From: Pseudolabrys taiwanensis
Lineage (GTDB): Bacteria; Pseudomonadota; Alphaproteobacteria; Rhizobiales; Xanthobacteraceae
Reading direction: 5' to 3'
DNA length: 64,000 nt
NCBI RefSeq assembly: GCF_003367395.1
Contig: NZ_CP031417.1
Coordinates: forward strand, 2,294,001 to 2,358,000
Position numbers and translations under genes: made by a program
Notes under the pieces: model-generated
The model's input: only the letters and a program-made list of their open reading frames with translations
What the model was told of the DNA's origin: nothing
Databases searched by the model: none
In this document: positions 35,233 through 45,783 of the stretch, piece after piece
How positions within the stretch are numbered: the stretch's first letter is position 1
Layout: each line of letters starts with the position of its first letter

Positions 35233-35696
35233 AACGGCACCGCGGCCAGCCCCGGCACATCGGCCGGGCGCGGACCCGGCGCGGCCCAATGGAAGCGACG
35301 GTCGCTTGCCACAATCGAGACGTCGTTGATGCTCGCCTCGCGCCGCCGCATCAGCCCCTGATCGTCGAACTCCCACTGCTCGTTGCCATAAGAGCGAAAC
35401 CAGTCGCCCTTGGCGTCGTGCCACTCGTATTGGAAGCGAACGGCAATGCGGTTGCCGCTGAAGGCCCAGAGGTCCTTGATCAGCCGGTAATCCTGCTCCT
35501 TCTGCCACTTGCGGGTAAGGAAGGCGACGATGGCGTCACGACCCTCGAGGAACTCCGAGCGGTTACGCCAGCGGCTGTCCTCGGTGTAGGCGAGCGCGAC
35601 ACGTGCAGGGTCGCGGCTGTTCCAAGCATCTTCGGCCATGCGCACTTTCTGGCGGGCCGTTTCCTCGGTGAATGGCGGCAGCGGGGGACGCGACAT
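35229..35696 (-). CDS. DUF1348 / SnoaL-like NTF2-fold protein
   Basis: Cytoplasmic protein of 155 residues with the cone-shaped NTF2 fold of DUF1348: the segments [25 protein letters not shown], and FEYEWHD-like [19 protein letters not shown] are diagnostic. Exact reaction unknown. ATG 35696 has GGAG five bases upstream. It is followed by the overlapping TetR gene. Confidence 0.9.
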   Translation of the reverse strand: MSRPPLPPFTEETARQKVRMAEDAWNSRDPARVALAYTEDSRWRNRSEFLEGRDAIVAFLTRKWQKEQDYRLIKDLWAFSGNRIAVRFQYEWHDAKGDWFRSYGNEQWEFDDQGLMRRREASINDVSIVASDRRFHWAAPGPRPADVPGLAAVPF

Positions 35697-35737
35697 CGGA
35701 GCTCCTTCAAGAGACAAAGACAGCGATGTCGCCGGTC

Positions 35738-35753
35738 TGTACCGATCGGTACA
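35738..35753. promoter_or_regulatory. perfect 16-base palindromic operator of the DUF1348-TetR operon
   Basis: TGTACCGATCGGTACA, 42 bases upstream of the DUF1348 start codon. The CCGATCGG-type core with TA flanks is typical of TetR sites. The downstream TetR protein is the natural candidate binder. Confidence 0.75.
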
Positions 35754-35835
35754 AAACTTTGTCAAGCGTATTTCGACGCGGCCGCCGCCGCCACGAGCCG
35801 AGACGCTTTTGCTAATCGGTAAGGAGACGCCCCGA

Positions 35836-36297
35836 TCAACCGCCGGGCGTACCGGTGTCGAGATCCGCCTTCATGGCGATGCGCAAAGGCTTGGGGATCG
35901 GCTTGGCGCGGCCGCCGGAAACAAACGCCACCTGCACATGCGTCTCGACCAGCAAGTCCTCGCCGCGCATCACCTTCTGATGCAGCATCACGGAAGCGCC
36001 TTTGACGTCCTCCGGCGCCGTGACGATCTCCAGGAGGTCGTCCATGAATGCCGGCTTCTTGAAGGCGATGTCCATGTGGCGCACGACGAAGGCAAAGCCG
36101 GGCGCCTCCTTCTCGGCCTGTTCGAACAGCGCGCGATGATCGGCGCCAATGAGCCGCAGATAATTGGTGCGCCCGCGCTCCATGAAACGCAGGTAGCTCG
36201 CGTGATAGACGATACCGGAGAAGTCGGTGTCTTCGTAATACACGCGCACGGGCTGATAGTGCTTGCCGTCGCGAATCTCGCCATCGATGGAGGTCAT
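35836..36297 (-). CDS. ybgC: tol-pal-associated acyl-CoA thioesterase YbgC
   Basis: Hotdog thioesterase of 153 residues acting on acyl-CoA or acyl-ACP at the inner membrane. [25 protein letters not shown] holds the catalytic Asp and the family signature (read in two halves). Normally the first gene of ybgC-tolQRAB; here a 6-kb block separates it from tolQ. ATG at 36297 chosen; weak ribosome site. Confidence 0.94.
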   Translation of the reverse strand: MTSIDGEIRDGKHYQPVRVYYEDTDFSGIVYHASYLRFMERGRTNYLRLIGADHRALFEQAEKEAPGFAFVVRHMDIAFKKPAFMDDLLEIVTAPEDVKGASVMLHQKVMRGEDLLVETHVQVAFVSGGRAKPIPKPLRIAMKADLDTGTPGG

Positions 36298-36317
36298 AAG
36301 GACACCGCTTCTCAACC

Positions 36318-36404
36318 GTCATGCCCGGCCGTGCCGGGCATCCATGCTCTTTCGAATGTCACGACATAAAAGACGTGGATGGCCGGGACAAGCCCGGCCA
36401 TGAC
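36318..36404. repeat. intergenic palindromic repeat, family A
   Basis: Arms ATGCCCGGCCGTGCCGGGCAT and ATGGCCGGGACAAGCCCGGCCAT with GTC / GAC ends. Lies between ybgC and the NUDIX gene. Confidence 0.85.
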
Positions 36405-36411
36405 GCAATAC

Positions 36412-36807
36412 CTACACCGCCAGGGGCAGAATGTGATCGCGCGTCAACGGCGCCAGCGGCAGATCCGGCAGCGCGCGCGGATCGACCCACACCACCTCAT
36501 CGATTTCGGCCTGGGCGCGGACGGCACCGAGAATGTTCACGGCATAGACCGCCGCGCGCACGCGATAGCCCGGCTCGTTCGCCGCCGCGCATTCGAACGT
36601 GCCGAGCGGGCGCACATCGTCGCCGTCGACCGCGCAGCCGAGCTCTTCCGTGATCTCGCGCGACAGCGCCGTGACGTCGTCCTCGCCGGCGTCGGGCTTG
36701 CCGCCCGGCTGCATAAAGGCCGACGTGCCGCGCTTGCGCACCAGCAGCATCCGCCCCTCGTCGTCGCGGATCAGCGCGGCGACGATGGTGATGATCTTAT
36801 CACTCAT
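36412..36807 (-). CDS. NUDIX hydrolase
   Basis: Pyrophosphohydrolase of 131 residues. The Nudix box fits G-x5-E-x7-REUxEEx[15 protein letters not shown] followed by REITEELG. It starts with [13 protein letters not shown] and overlaps the ruvB stop by eight bases, so it is translated with ruvB. Substrate (oxidised nucleotide or other) cannot be read. Confidence 0.92.
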   Translation of the reverse strand: MSDKIITIVAALIRDDEGRMLLVRKRGTSAFMQPGGKPDAGEDDVTALSREITEELGCAVDGDDVRPLGTFECAAANEPGYRVRAAVYAVNILGAVRAQAEIDEVVWVDPRALPDLPLAPLTRDHILPLAV

Positions 36808-37846
36808 CCTCATCACCCCCGAACAGCCCGAACTGCGCCGCATCGCGCTGCGGCTCGGCGAGGCCGAGATGCTTGAAGGCGGCGCTGGTGAGCAGGCGCC
36901 CGCGCGGCGTGCGCTGGATGAAACCCTTCTGGATGAGATAAGGCTCGATGATGTCTTCGATCGCATCGCGCGGCTCCGAGAGAGCCGCCGCGATGGTGTC
37001 GACGCCGACCGGTCCGCCGCCGTAGTTGAGCGCGATGGTGCTGAGATAGCGCCGGTCCATGGCATCGAGACCGGCCGCATCCACTTCCAATGCCGACAAC
37101 GCGCGGTCCGCGATCTTGCGATCGACCGCCGTCGCGCCTTCGACATGCGCGAAGTCGCGTACGCGCCGCAGCAGCCGCCCGGCGATGCGCGGCGTGCCGC
37201 GCGCGCGCCGCGCGATCTCATTGGCCCCGTCCTCGGTCATGCCGAGCCCCAGCACACGCGCGCCGCGCTTGACGATCAGCTCCAGCTCCGCCTCGGTGTA
37301 GAAGTTCAGCCGCACCGGAATGCCGAAACGGTCGCGCAAGGGATTGGTGAGCAGCCCGGCGCGCGTCGTCGCGCCGACCAAGGTGAACGGCGCAAGGTCG
37401 ATCTTCACCGAGCGCGCCGCCGGTCCCTCGCCGATGATGAGGTCGAGCTGGAAGTCCTCCATCGCCGGATAGAGGATTTCCTCGACGTTCGGATTGAGGC
37501 GGTGGATCTCGTCGATGAACAGCACATCGCGCGGTTCGAGATTGGTGAGCAGCGCGGCAAGATCGCCGGCCTTGGCGATCACCGGGCCGGAGGTGGAGCG
37601 GAAGTTGACGCCCAATTCGCGCGAGACGATCTGCGCCAAAGTCGTCTTGCCGAGACCGGGCGGGCCGACGAACAACACATGGTCGAGCGCTTCGCCGCGC
37701 GCACGCGCCGCATCGATGAAGATCTTGAGGTTGGCGCGCGCCTTCTCCTGACCGATGAAGTCGGCGAGCTTCTGCGGCCGGAGCGACGCGTCGACGTCGT
37801 CGTCGCGCTTGTCGGCAGAGACGAGGCGGCGGGGCGTGGTGGTCAC
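36800..37846 (-). CDS. ruvB: Holliday junction branch-migration ATPase RuvB
   Basis: AAA+ motor of 348 residues. Walker [10 protein letters not shown] and Walker [11 protein letters not shown] are plain, with a C-terminal winged helix ([12 protein letters not shown]). It works as a hexamer with RuvA and RuvC. It starts with GTG at 37846, overlapping the cdd stop (GTGA). Confidence 0.98.
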   Translation of the reverse strand: MTTTPRRLVSADKRDDDVDASLRPQKLADFIGQEKARANLKIFIDAARARGEALDHVLFVGPPGLGKTTLAQIVSRELGVNFRSTSGPVIAKAGDLAALLTNLEPRDVLFIDEIHRLNPNVEEILYPAMEDFQLDLIIGEGPAARSVKIDLAPFTLVGATTRAGLLTNPLRDRFGIPVRLNFYTEAELELIVKRGARVLGLGMTEDGANEIARRARGTPRIAGRLLRRVRDFAHVEGATAVDRKIADRALSALEVDAAGLDAMDRRYLSTIALNYGGGPVGVDTIAAALSEPRDAIEDIIEPYLIQKGFIQRTPRGRLLTSAAFKHLGLAEPQRDAAQFGLFGGDEDE

Positions 37847-38265
37847 GTCATCCCCCGCCGGTACTTGTTCGGCAGCAGTTCGCCGATGGTCGTCACCTCC
37901 GGGCCCTGCTTGCCGTTCGGCACGATGACGCGCGCTTTGGCGTCATAGTCGTGGATCAGTTCGCGGCAGGCGCCGCACGGCGACACCACCGCGATATCGC
38001 CCGGCTCACCGGGCTTCGGGTGCCGCACGGCGACGATGGTCTCGATGCCCTGGTCGCCTTTGTCGGTGAGCGCGGTGCCGATGGCAACAGCCTCGGCACA
38101 GACCGCGCCGCGCCCGACATAAGCGTCAAGATTGACGCCGACGACGACTCGGCCGTCGCGCGTGCGCAAGGCCGCGCCGACCTCCTGCCAGTCGTTGCGA
38201 TAGCGCGACTTGATGGCCTTGGTCGCAGCGTCAATGAGTTCCTGATCTTTATTGTTCAGCGGCAT
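37843..38265 (-). CDS. cytidine deaminase-like zinc enzyme
   Basis: Protein of 140 residues with the deaminase zinc site: CAEAVAIG (Cys and Glu) and [10 protein letters not shown] (two Cys). The tail is shorter than that of E. coli Cdd and fits the small tetrameric Cdd or blasticidin-S deaminase type. It would deaminate cytidine or a related nucleoside. Placed between ruvA and ruvB, three bases after ruvA. Confidence 0.88.
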   Translation of the reverse strand: MPLNNKDQELIDAATKAIKSRYRNDWQEVGAALRTRDGRVVVGVNLDAYVGRGAVCAEAVAIGTALTDKGDQGIETIVAVRHPKPGEPGDIAVVSPCGACRELIHDYDAKARVIVPNGKQGPEVTTIGELLPNKYRRGMT

Positions 38266-38268
38266 GAG

Positions 38269-38886
38269 CTACTTCGCGAGTTCCTTCAGTCCCTGGCGGA
38301 TGAGCGCGGCCGTGTCGGCGCCTTCGCCCGCGTGCTGCACGGCCGCCGCGATGGCAGCGGCCGCCTGCGGCTGACCGTAGCCGAGATTGACCAGCGCCGA
38401 CACCGCGTCCGCCACGGGTTTCGGCGCGCGCTTTTCATCGACTGCGCCGGCGAGATGTACGACGCCGGGATCGACATCGGCGAAAGCGGGCGCCTTGTCC
38501 TTCAATTCGGTCACAATGCGCTCGGCGACCTTCGGGCCGACACCCGGCGTGCGCGCCACCATCGCCTTGTCGCGCGTGGCGATCGCGGTCGCGAGTTCCG
38601 ATGGTTTGAGGGTGCCGAGCACGGCGAGCGCGACCTTGGCGCCGACCCCCTGCACCGTCTGTAGCAGGCGGAACCATTCGCGCTCGGCGTCGCTGGCGAA
38701 ACCAAACAGCTTGATCTGGTCCTCACGCACATGCGTTTCGATCGCCAAGGTCGCCGGCTCGCCCGGTGCCGGCAAGGCTTGCAGCGTGCGCGCCGAGCAA
38801 TGCACCTGATAGCCGACGCCGCCGACGTCCAGGATGACGTAATCGTCGGCGTAGGAGTCGATGAAGCCTTTGAGCTTGCCTATCAT
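38269..38886 (-). CDS. ruvA: Holliday junction DNA-binding protein RuvA
   Basis: Protein of 205 residues that binds four-way junctions as a tetramer and loads RuvB. OB domain at 1-63 ([12 protein letters not shown]), helix-hairpin-helix pairs around [11 protein letters not shown] and [15 protein letters not shown], and a C-terminal domain III ([12 protein letters not shown]). The ATG at 38886 follows a weak GAGCGG site. Confidence 0.97.
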   Translation of the reverse strand: MIGKLKGFIDSYADDYVILDVGGVGYQVHCSARTLQALPAPGEPATLAIETHVREDQIKLFGFASDAEREWFRLLQTVQGVGAKVALAVLGTLKPSELATAIATRDKAMVARTPGVGPKVAERIVTELKDKAPAFADVDPGVVHLAGAVDEKRAPKPVADAVSALVNLGYGQPQAAAAIAAAVQHAGEGADTAALIRQGLKELAK

Positions 38887-38894
38887 GTGCCGCT

Positions 38895-39509
38895 CTATTT
38901 CGTCACGACGGCGATGGCTGCGCCCGCCATCAGCGTCCCGCCTGTCCGGTTGAGCACGCACAATGCGCGCGGCGACTTGAACAGCATGCGCGCGCGTGCC
39001 GCCGCGACGATATAGAAGGCCAAGACGAGCGACAGAATGGCGACGCAGAGCCCGGCGAGTTCGACATAGCCGAGGAGCCCGACATCGCCGAGATCGATCA
39101 GGCTCGGCAACAGCGCGAGATAGAAGCCGACGACCTTCGGATTGCCCATCGTGACCGCGAGCCCGGCGAAATACATCGCCAGCGGCTTGCCGCGTTTCGG
39201 CGACGTATCGGCATCCGGCGCGTAGGCCGGCGTCGTCCACATGCGATAGGCAAGATAAATGAGATAGGCGGCACCGACGAACTTCACCACCATGAAGGCA
39301 TCGTAGAAGGTGTGCGCGAGCACTGCCAGCCCAAGCACGGCCGCGCCGAGCCAGATCAAATCGCCGGTGATCAGCCCCGCGGCAAAGGGGACGACTCCGG
39401 TGAGCCCGCCGCTGATCACGCGCGCGACCAAGGCAAAAATGCCGGGACCAGGCGACGCGGCGGCGATGAGCAGAGCGCCGGAGAAGATCAGCAGGGCAGT
39501 CAGTGTCAT
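38895..39509 (-). CDS. LysE family amino acid exporter
   Basis: Membrane protein of 204 residues with about six hydrophobic segments. The LysE/RhtB signature is visible: [19 protein letters not shown] near the N-terminus and [10 protein letters not shown] later. It exports amino acids or homoserine lactones; substrate unknown. It lies between ruvC and ruvA and ends eight bases before the ruvA start. Confidence 0.92.
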   Translation of the reverse strand: MTLTALLIFSGALLIAAASPGPGIFALVARVISGGLTGVVPFAAGLITGDLIWLGAAVLGLAVLAHTFYDAFMVVKFVGAAYLIYLAYRMWTTPAYAPDADTSPKRGKPLAMYFAGLAVTMGNPKVVGFYLALLPSLIDLGDVGLLGYVELAGLCVAILSLVLAFYIVAAARARMLFKSPRALCVLNRTGGTLMAGAAIAVVTK

Positions 39510-39609
39510 GACACGGTCTCGGATGAGGGGCCGCCCAATGTAGTCACGCGGCGGCGCGGCGCAAATGCCGGCCTGCCCTGCTTTGCCTTGGCTCTGAGCC
39601 CCATTGAAC

Positions 39610-40119
39610 TCACCCCAGGGCGCGGCGCAACACCGCGCTCTGCCGGTGATGCGCGTGGCACACCGCGATGGCGAGCGCGTCGGCGGCGTCGTCGCTCTGT
39701 GGCGCGGCCTTGGGCAACAGCACGCCGATCATCATGCGTATCTGCGTCTTGTCGCCGTGACCGGCGCCGACCACCGTTTTCTTCACCAGGTTCGGCGCGT
39801 ATTCGGCGACACTCAAACCGAGACGCGCCGGCACCAGCATGGCAACGCCACGCGCCTGGCCGAGCTTCAACGTCGACGCCGCGTTGGTGTTGACGAAGGT
39901 CTGCTCCACCGCCGCTTCGTGCGGCGCGTATTGCTCGATCACCGCGATCAGCCCGTCGTGGATCACCACGAGGCGCTCGCTCAACGGCGCTTTGTCCTTG
40001 GTCTCGACCGAGCCGCAAGCGACATGGATCAGGCGATTGCCGTCGGCCTCGATCAGGCCCCAGCCGGTGCGGCGGAGTCCCGGGTCGATGCCGAGAATGC
40101 GAATCGGTTGCCTGAGCAT
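39610..40119 (-). CDS. ruvC: Holliday junction resolvase RuvC
   Basis: Endonuclease of 169 residues. Catalytic acids: Asp in [14 protein letters not shown], Glu in VEQTFVNTN, and the Asp pair in SDDAADALA. It cuts junctions moved by RuvAB. In this genome it is separated from ruvA by a LysE gene and from yebC by a plus-strand block. Confidence 0.98.
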   Translation of the reverse strand: MLRQPIRILGIDPGLRRTGWGLIEADGNRLIHVACGSVETKDKAPLSERLVVIHDGLIAVIEQYAPHEAAVEQTFVNTNAASTLKLGQARGVAMLVPARLGLSVAEYAPNLVKKTVVGAGHGDKTQIRMMIGVLLPKAAPQSDDAADALAIAVCHAHHRQSAVLRRALG

Positions 40120-40286
40120 GGTCCCGTTGATAGCCGCGCCGCCCCTGCCCGCCTAGACGGCTCCGATGCTTGCAAAACCAGCGGTTGACCAAAATCAATG
40201 TGCGCCCATCGCGGACGGCGCCCCATGCCTTCTCACAGGTTTTGCCGGCGGTAAAGGCGAACCGCTCACGACCAAGGGGCACCCCG

Positions 40287-41981
40287 ATGGTGAAATGGTT
40301 CGTCGAGACCCTGCGCGATCATCCCGAAATCGCGATCTTCCTCTCGCTCGGCATCGGCTATTGGGTCGGCGGCAAGTCGTGGAAAGGGCTGAGTCTCGGC
40401 GCCGTCACCTCGACATTGATCGCGGCCGTCATCATCGGCCAGTTGCACATCACCGTCTCCGCCAACGTCAAGACGATCTTCTTTTTGATGTTCCTTTTCG
40501 CCGTCGGCTACGGCGTCGGACCGCAATTCGTGCGCGGCATCGCCAAGGATGGCGTGCCGCAGGCGCTCTTCGCAGTGGTGCAGTGCCTGTTATGCCTCGC
40601 CGTCGCCTACGTCGCCGCGCGGATGGCCGGTTATGACCTCGGATACGCGGCCGGCCTCTATGCCGGCTCGCAAACAATTTCGGCGTCGATGGGTCTCGCC
40701 ACCGACGCGATCAACCGGCTGCACCTACCCACCGACGAGACCAAGCGGCTGCTCGACGCCATGCCGGTCGCTTATGCGGTGAGCTACATCTTCGGCACCA
40801 TTGGCTCGGCTGTGATCCTCGCGCAGCTCGGCCCCCTCCTGTTGCGGCTCGATCTCGTCGCCGCCTGCAAGCGCTACGAAGAACAGATGGGCGGTGGCGG
40901 CGGCGTACCCGATCAGGAAGGAGGCGGCTGGCATCAGTTCGAGTTGCGCGCCTATCAGGTGCGGCAGGGCGGCCGCGTCGTCGGCATGACATGCGCGGCA
41001 GCCGAAGCGATGGCCCTGCCCGCGCGCGTGTTCGTCGAGCGCCTCCGCCGCGACGGCAAGATCATCGAGGCCAAGCCCGACACCGTGTTCAAGGATGGGG
41101 ACATCGTCGCCCTCGCCGGCCGGCGCGAGATCCTGGTCGACGTCGTGGGTAAGGCCGCCATCGAAGTCGAGGACCCGGAATTGCTCGCGGTCGGCCTGGA
41201 AGGCGTCGACGTCTATGTCACCGACAAGAGGCTCGACGGCATCACGCTCGCTCAAGCGGCGTCGCAGCCGGGCGCGCGCGGCGTCTTCCTGCGCAAAATC
41301 ACGCGCGGCGCGACCGGCGTCAATATTCCGATCCTGCCGCAGACGCAGATTCATCGCGGCGACATTCTTACGCTCGTCGGCCGCACGCAGGACATCGCAG
41401 CCGCCGCCAAGCATATCGGCTATATCGACAAGCCCAGCACCGTCGCCGATGTCGCCTTCATCGGCGGCGCCATTGCGATCGGCGCACTTGTCGGCGCACT
41501 CACGCTCAATATCGGCAGCGTGCCGCTGACGCTATCGACTGCCGGGGGCACGCTGATCGCCGGTCTCGTTTTCGGCTGGCTGCGCTCCATCCATCCGACC
41601 TTCGGCCGCATTCCGTCACAGACGGTGTGGTTCATGAACTCGGTCGGCCTCAACGTCTTCATCGCCGTGGTCGGCATCTCCGCCGGCCCGAGCTTCGTCG
41701 CCGGCCTGCAACAGCTCGGCATCAGCCTGTTCCTGTGGGGCGTGTTCGCCACCACGCTGCCGTTGATCCTCGGCATGTTCGCGGCGCGCTACATCTTCCG
41801 CTTCGATCCAGCCATCCTGTTTGGCTGCGTCGCAGGGGCGCGCACCACCACCGCCGCGCTTGGCATGATCTGCGAGGTCGCCAAGAGCCAGGTGCCCGGC
41901 CTCGGCTACACCGTCACTTACGCCGTCGGCAATACGCTGCTCACCATCTGGGGCATGGTCATCATCATGCTGCTGGCGTGA
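40287..41981 (+). CDS. aspT: aspartate:alanine antiporter AspT family
   Basis: Membrane antiporter of 564 residues. Two bundles of hydrophobic helices (N-terminal about 1-165 and C-terminal about 390-564) flank a cytoplasmic TrkA_C-type region ([16 protein letters not shown] and [13 protein letters not shown]). The repeat segment with [13 protein letters not shown] and [12 protein letters not shown] is typical of AAE exchangers. AAGGGG precedes the ATG by eight bases. It is 40 bases upstream of the aspartate decarboxylase gene. Confidence 0.9.
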   Translation: MVKWFVETLRDHPEIAIFLSLGIGYWVGGKSWKGLSLGAVTSTLIAAVIIGQLHITVSANVKTIFFLMFLFAVGYGVGPQFVRGIAKDGVPQALFAVVQCLLCLAVAYVAARMAGYDLGYAAGLYAGSQTISASMGLATDAINRLHLPTDETKRLLDAMPVAYAVSYIFGTIGSAVILAQLGPLLLRLDLVAACKRYEEQMGGGGGVPDQEGGGWHQFELRAYQVRQGGRVVGMTCAAAEAMALPARVFVERLRRDGKIIEAKPDTVFKDGDIVALAGRREILVDVVGKAAIEVEDPELLAVGLEGVDVYVTDKRLDGITLAQAASQPGARGVFLRKITRGATGVNIPILPQTQIHRGDILTLVGRTQDIAAAAKHIGYIDKPSTVADVAFIGGAIAIGALVGALTLNIGSVPLTLSTAGGTLIAGLVFGWLRSIHPTFGRIPSQTVWFMNSVGLNVFIAVVGISAGPSFVAGLQQLGISLFLWGVFATTLPLILGMFAARYIFRFDPAILFGCVAGARTTTAALGMICEVAKSQVPGLGYTVTYAVGNTLLTIWGMVIIMLLA

Positions 41982-42021
41982 CGGCGCGCATCCTCAACGC
42001 GGTCAAACAGGAGTAGTCGTC

Positions 42022-43668
42022 ATGGCAGACGCGGCACAGATGAAGCACATGGAGCGCGCCGAAGAGAAAGCGCTCGAGCAGCTCAGCCCCTTCGAACTCA
42101 AGGACAAGCTCATCAAGATCGCGCAAGAGCGCGCTAAGATGGCCGGCGCCCATCAGATGCTCAACGCCGGCCGCGGCAATCCCAACTGGATCGCCACGAC
42201 GCCACGCGAATCCTTCTTCCTGCTCGGTCAGTTCGCGCTCGGCGAGTCGAAACGCGTGTGGCAAGACAAGGATCTCGGCGGCATGCCGGCCAAGGACGGC
42301 ATCGCCGCGCGCCTGCACGCCTTCCTTGCCACGCACGGCGAGAGCGACGGCGGCCGGCTCCTCAAGACCGCGCTCGACTACGGCGTCAACACGCTGGGCT
42401 TCAACGAAGACGCCTTCGTGCACGAACTCACCGATAGCATCATCGGCGACAACTACCCGGTGCCTGACCGCATGCTCACGCACGCCGAACAGGTCGCGCA
42501 CGCCTATCTGATGCAGGAGATGTGCGGCAACCGGCCGCCCAAGGGCCGCTTCGATCTTTTCGCCGTCGAGGGCGGCACGGCGGCGATGTGCTACATTTTC
42601 GACAGCCTGCAGATCAATCGCCTTATCAAGCGCGGCGACAAGATTGCCATCGGCGCGCCGATCTTCACCCCCTATATCGAGATGCCGCAGCTCGACCAGT
42701 ACGGGCTCGAAGTCGTCCGCATCGACGCCTGCGAGATGCGCACCGAAGGCATCCACAGCTGGCAGTATCCGGACAACGAGATCGACAAGCTCGCCGATCC
42801 CGCGATCAAGGCGTTCTTCCTCGTCAATCCGAGCAATCCGCCCTCGACCGCCGTGCGGCAGCCGACCATCGACCGCATCGTCGACATCGTCGAGAAGAAG
42901 AACCCCAACCTCATCATCATCACCGACGATGTCTACGGCACCTTCGTCGAGGGCTTCCGCTCCTTGATGGCCGACCTGCCGCACAACACCATCGGCGTCT
43001 ACTCGTACTCGAAGTATTTCGGCTGCACCGGCTGGCGTCTGGGCGTCGTCTGCGTGCACCAGGACAACATCTACGACCGCATGATCGCCGCGCTGCCGGA
43101 CGCAGATAAGAAAGCGTTACACCGGCGCTATGAGTCGCTGACGCTCGAGCCGGAGAAGATGAAGTTCATCGACCGCATGGTGGCGGACTCGCGGCGCGTC
43201 GCACTCAATCACACCGCCGGCTTGTCGCTGCCGCAGCAGGTACAGATGATGCTGTTCTCGCTGTTCTGCCTCACCGACAAAGGCGACGCCTACAAGAAGC
43301 TGACGCGCCGCATCGTGGCCAAGCGAACGGAGAAGTTCTGGGAAGGGTTCCATCTGAAGCCGCCGGTCGATCCCTTGCGCGCCAACTACTACTCCACAGT
43401 CGACATCCTGATCGGCGCCGACAAGGCGCTCGGCCAGGAGTTCGTCGACTACATGCAGGAGACCTACGAGCCGATCGACATCCTAATCCGGCTCGCCGAG
43501 CAATACGGCACGGTGCTGCTGAACGGCAGTGGTTTCGACGGCCCGCTGTGGTCGGTGCGAACCTCGCTCGCCAATCTCCCGGACGACGCCTATGCGCAGA
43601 TCGGCGCGCATCTGGAAGCCATCGTGCGCGAATATGCCGACGAGTGGCGGAAGGCAAAGAAGAAGTAG
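42022..43668 (+). CDS. asdA: bifunctional aspartate transaminase / L-aspartate 4-decarboxylase
   Basis: PLP enzyme of 548 residues, the length of AsdA. The PLP Lys sits in SYSKYFGCTGWRLG; the LVNPSNPPST segment and ITDDVYGTF match fold-type I aminotransferases. It turns aspartate into alanine plus CO2. With the AspT exchanger, this consumes an internal proton and builds a membrane potential. AGGAG lies eight bases before the ATG. Confidence 0.93.
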   Translation: MADAAQMKHMERAEEKALEQLSPFELKDKLIKIAQERAKMAGAHQMLNAGRGNPNWIATTPRESFFLLGQFALGESKRVWQDKDLGGMPAKDGIAARLHAFLATHGESDGGRLLKTALDYGVNTLGFNEDAFVHELTDSIIGDNYPVPDRMLTHAEQVAHAYLMQEMCGNRPPKGRFDLFAVEGGTAAMCYIFDSLQINRLIKRGDKIAIGAPIFTPYIEMPQLDQYGLEVVRIDACEMRTEGIHSWQYPDNEIDKLADPAIKAFFLVNPSNPPSTAVRQPTIDRIVDIVEKKNPNLIIITDDVYGTFVEGFRSLMADLPHNTIGVYSYSKYFGCTGWRLGVVCVHQDNIYDRMIAALPDADKKALHRRYESLTLEPEKMKFIDRMVADSRRVALNHTAGLSLPQQVQMMLFSLFCLTDKGDAYKKLTRRIVAKRTEKFWEGFHLKPPVDPLRANYYSTVDILIGADKALGQEFVDYMQETYEPIDILIRLAEQYGTVLLNGSGFDGPLWSVRTSLANLPDDAYAQIGAHLEAIVREYADEWRKAKKK

Positions 43669-43768
43669 CGCCGAGACACCGCACGCCGGTTCGTCATGGA
43701 CCGGGAAGCTGACGTGGACGAGCGTCTGTTCCGACCGTCCGCAGCCTTCTTTGTTCGCCCATTGAAAA

Positions 43769-43804
43769 GAAGAAGTGGATGCCCGGCATAAGGCCGGGCA
43801 TGAC
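43769..43804. repeat. half copy of palindromic repeat family A
   Basis: GAAGTGGATGCCCGGCATAAGG... through CCGGGCATGAC: only the right arm of the family remains. Confidence 0.7.
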
Positions 43805-43881
43805 GGAGCATACGCACGCCCTGTACATCCCGCGTACCAGCCGCTAAGCCGGAGACACAGGTTCTCCTCCGTGCGGCTCTC

Positions 43882-44730
43882 ATGACTCCCGGCCTTTTGT
43901 TCGCGCTCGGCGCCATGCTGCTCTTTGGCGTCGGCGATCTCATCTACAAGCGCGCGGCCGCCGCCGGCATCGGCGCGGCGCAATTCGTGATGCTGCAGGC
44001 CTGGGCGTTTGCGCCCTCGATCAATCTGTACGCCTGGTTGACCGGCACGCTCGACGTGCACTGGTCGGCGGCGTGGGGCTCGCTCGCCGGCCTGTTCTCG
44101 CTGGTCGCCTTCTACAATTTCGCGCGCAGCCTGAAGGACGGTGCGGTCTCGACCAATGCGCCGATCTTTCGCCTCAACTTCACGCTGACGGCGGCGCTCG
44201 CGATCGTCCTGCTTGGCGAAACTTTCACCATCGCAAAGGCAGGTGCCCTTGCTTGCGCGCTCGTTGCCGTATGGCTGCTGCTCGCCGAGCCCGGCGCAGC
44301 ACGCGGCCAGATCAAGCTCGCGTCGCTGACGCGCGTTTTGATCGCCACGGTGGCGATGGCTTTCGCCAATCTGTCCTACAAGATCGGGCTCACCCAAGGC
44401 GCGGTGCCGGAGACCATGGTGGCGGCGCAGGCCTGGTCGTTCTCGTCGCTCGCCACACTGCTGTGTTTTGTCCAGGAGAGGCGCCTGAGGCTCACACCTT
44501 GGGCGTGGACTTATTCCGCGCCCGCCGCTTTTGCGCTGCTCGTCGCCTTCGTGCTGCTGCTGCACGGGCTCGCGCTCGGTCCGGCCAGCGTGCTGGTCCC
44601 GGTGGCGCAAATGAGCTTCGTCTTCACCGCCATCGTCGGCGCGCTGGCATTCCACGAGAAGCTGAACGCACGCAAGCGGATCGGCCTTGTGGTGGCGATC
44701 GCGGCGCTCGGGCTGTTCGCGGTGAGTTGA
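43882..44730 (+). CDS. EamA/DMT family permease
   Basis: Inner-membrane protein of 282 residues with about ten hydrophobic segments in two EamA repeats (AFYNFARSLKDGAVSTNAPIF and the matching LGPASVLVPVAQMSFVFTAIVGAL region). Likely a metabolite exporter of unknown substrate. Stands alone between a half repeat and a family D repeat. Confidence 0.87.
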   Translation: MTPGLLFALGAMLLFGVGDLIYKRAAAAGIGAAQFVMLQAWAFAPSINLYAWLTGTLDVHWSAAWGSLAGLFSLVAFYNFARSLKDGAVSTNAPIFRLNFTLTAALAIVLLGETFTIAKAGALACALVAVWLLLAEPGAARGQIKLASLTRVLIATVAMAFANLSYKIGLTQGAVPETMVAAQAWSFSSLATLLCFVQERRLRLTPWAWTYSAPAAFALLVAFVLLLHGLALGPASVLVPVAQMSFVFTAIVGALAFHEKLNARKRIGLVVAIAALGLFAVS

Positions 44731-44750
44731 AGCTACGCCGCAACCTCTCT

Positions 44751-44868
44751 TCACCTCCCCCTATGGGAGAGGTCGGCGCTCGAAGTGCGCCGGGTGACAG
44801 GTTACAAAGCCCTAGAGTCAGGAGCCCCCTCACCCCAACCCTCTCCCCAACGGGAGAGGGAGTCGCGC
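44751..44868. repeat. intergenic palindromic repeat, family D
   Basis: Contains ACCTCCCCCTATGGGAGAGGT and CCCTCTCCCCAACGGGAGAGGG hairpins around a TCACCCCAACC core. The second hairpin is the closest relative of the insertion in tilS. Confidence 0.8.
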
Positions 44869-44903
44869 CGTGCTCGCGGCGCTTCAGCGCTCGATGACTG
44901 GTC

Positions 44904-45650
44904 TTACGCGCTCATCTTCTGCACGAGTGCGTCGGACACTTCGAAGTTGGCGTAGACGTTCTGCACGTCGTCGTTGTCGTCGAGCGCGTCCATCAGCTTG
45001 AGTATCTTCTCGCCCGCCTCGTCGTCGACCGCGACCGTGTTCTGCGGCTTCCACACCATGCCGGTCTTGCGCGGCTCGCCAAACTTGGCCTCCAACGCCT
45101 TGGTGACCTCGTGCAGCGTGTCGGTCTTGGTGATCACTTGGTGGCCGCTGTCGTCGGACACCACGTCCTCGGCGCCAGCCTCGATCGCCGCTTCCAGCAT
45201 GTCGTCGGGGCTCGCTTTGGCCGCGTCGTATTCGACGACCCCGACGTGGTCGAACATGAACGACACCGCGCCGGTCGTCGCCAGGTTGCCGCCGGCCTTG
45301 GTGAAGATCGAGCGCACTTCGCCGGCGGTGCGGTTGGTATTGTCGGTCAGCGTCTCGACGATGACGGCGACGCCGCCGGGCGCATAGCCCTCGTAGCGGA
45401 TCTCGTCGTAGTTCTCCTGGTCGGCGCCGGACGCCTTCTTGATGGCGCGCTCGATATTGTCCTTGGGCATGTTCTCGGCGCGTGCCGCCAGCACCGCGAG
45501 GCGCAGGCGTGGGTTGAACGCCGGATCCGGCATGCCGAGCTTGGCCGCGACGGTGATTTCGCGGGCCAGCTTGCCGAAGAGCTTGGAGCGGACTTTGTCC
45601 TGCTTGCCCTTGCGGTGCATGATGTTTTTGAATTGGGAATGACCGGCCAT
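44904..45650 (-). CDS. yebC: YebC/PmpR family protein (TACO1 type)
   Basis: Protein of 248 residues with the family opening [14 protein letters not shown] and the segments [14 protein letters not shown] and [16 protein letters not shown]. The family is known as DNA-binding regulators and as a translation factor easing ribosome stalling. It usually lies next to ruvC; here two plus-strand operons intervene. Confidence 0.96.
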   Translation of the reverse strand: MAGHSQFKNIMHRKGKQDKVRSKLFGKLAREITVAAKLGMPDPAFNPRLRLAVLAARAENMPKDNIERAIKKASGADQENYDEIRYEGYAPGGVAVIVETLTDNTNRTAGEVRSIFTKAGGNLATTGAVSFMFDHVGVVEYDAAKASPDDMLEAAIEAGAEDVVSDDSGHQVITKTDTLHEVTKALEAKFGEPRKTGMVWKPQNTVAVDDEAGEKILKLMDALDDNDDVQNVYANFEVSDALVQKMSA

Positions 45651-45783
45651 GACCGTCCACGCTCGCTAAAAGGGGCCTAAAGGCTTCAAAGTTAAGGAAT
45701 GGGCTTGCCGCCGCGCGGCTATATAGAATGCCGACGCCGGAAAATAAACGCCCCTCTTGCGTCCGGAACCGCCGGCCGGCCCG

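Noticed and set aside
40170..40286. Longer start for the AspT antiporter
   Set aside because: The upstream codons are non-hydrophobic and precede a clear AAGGGG site for the ATG at 40287.
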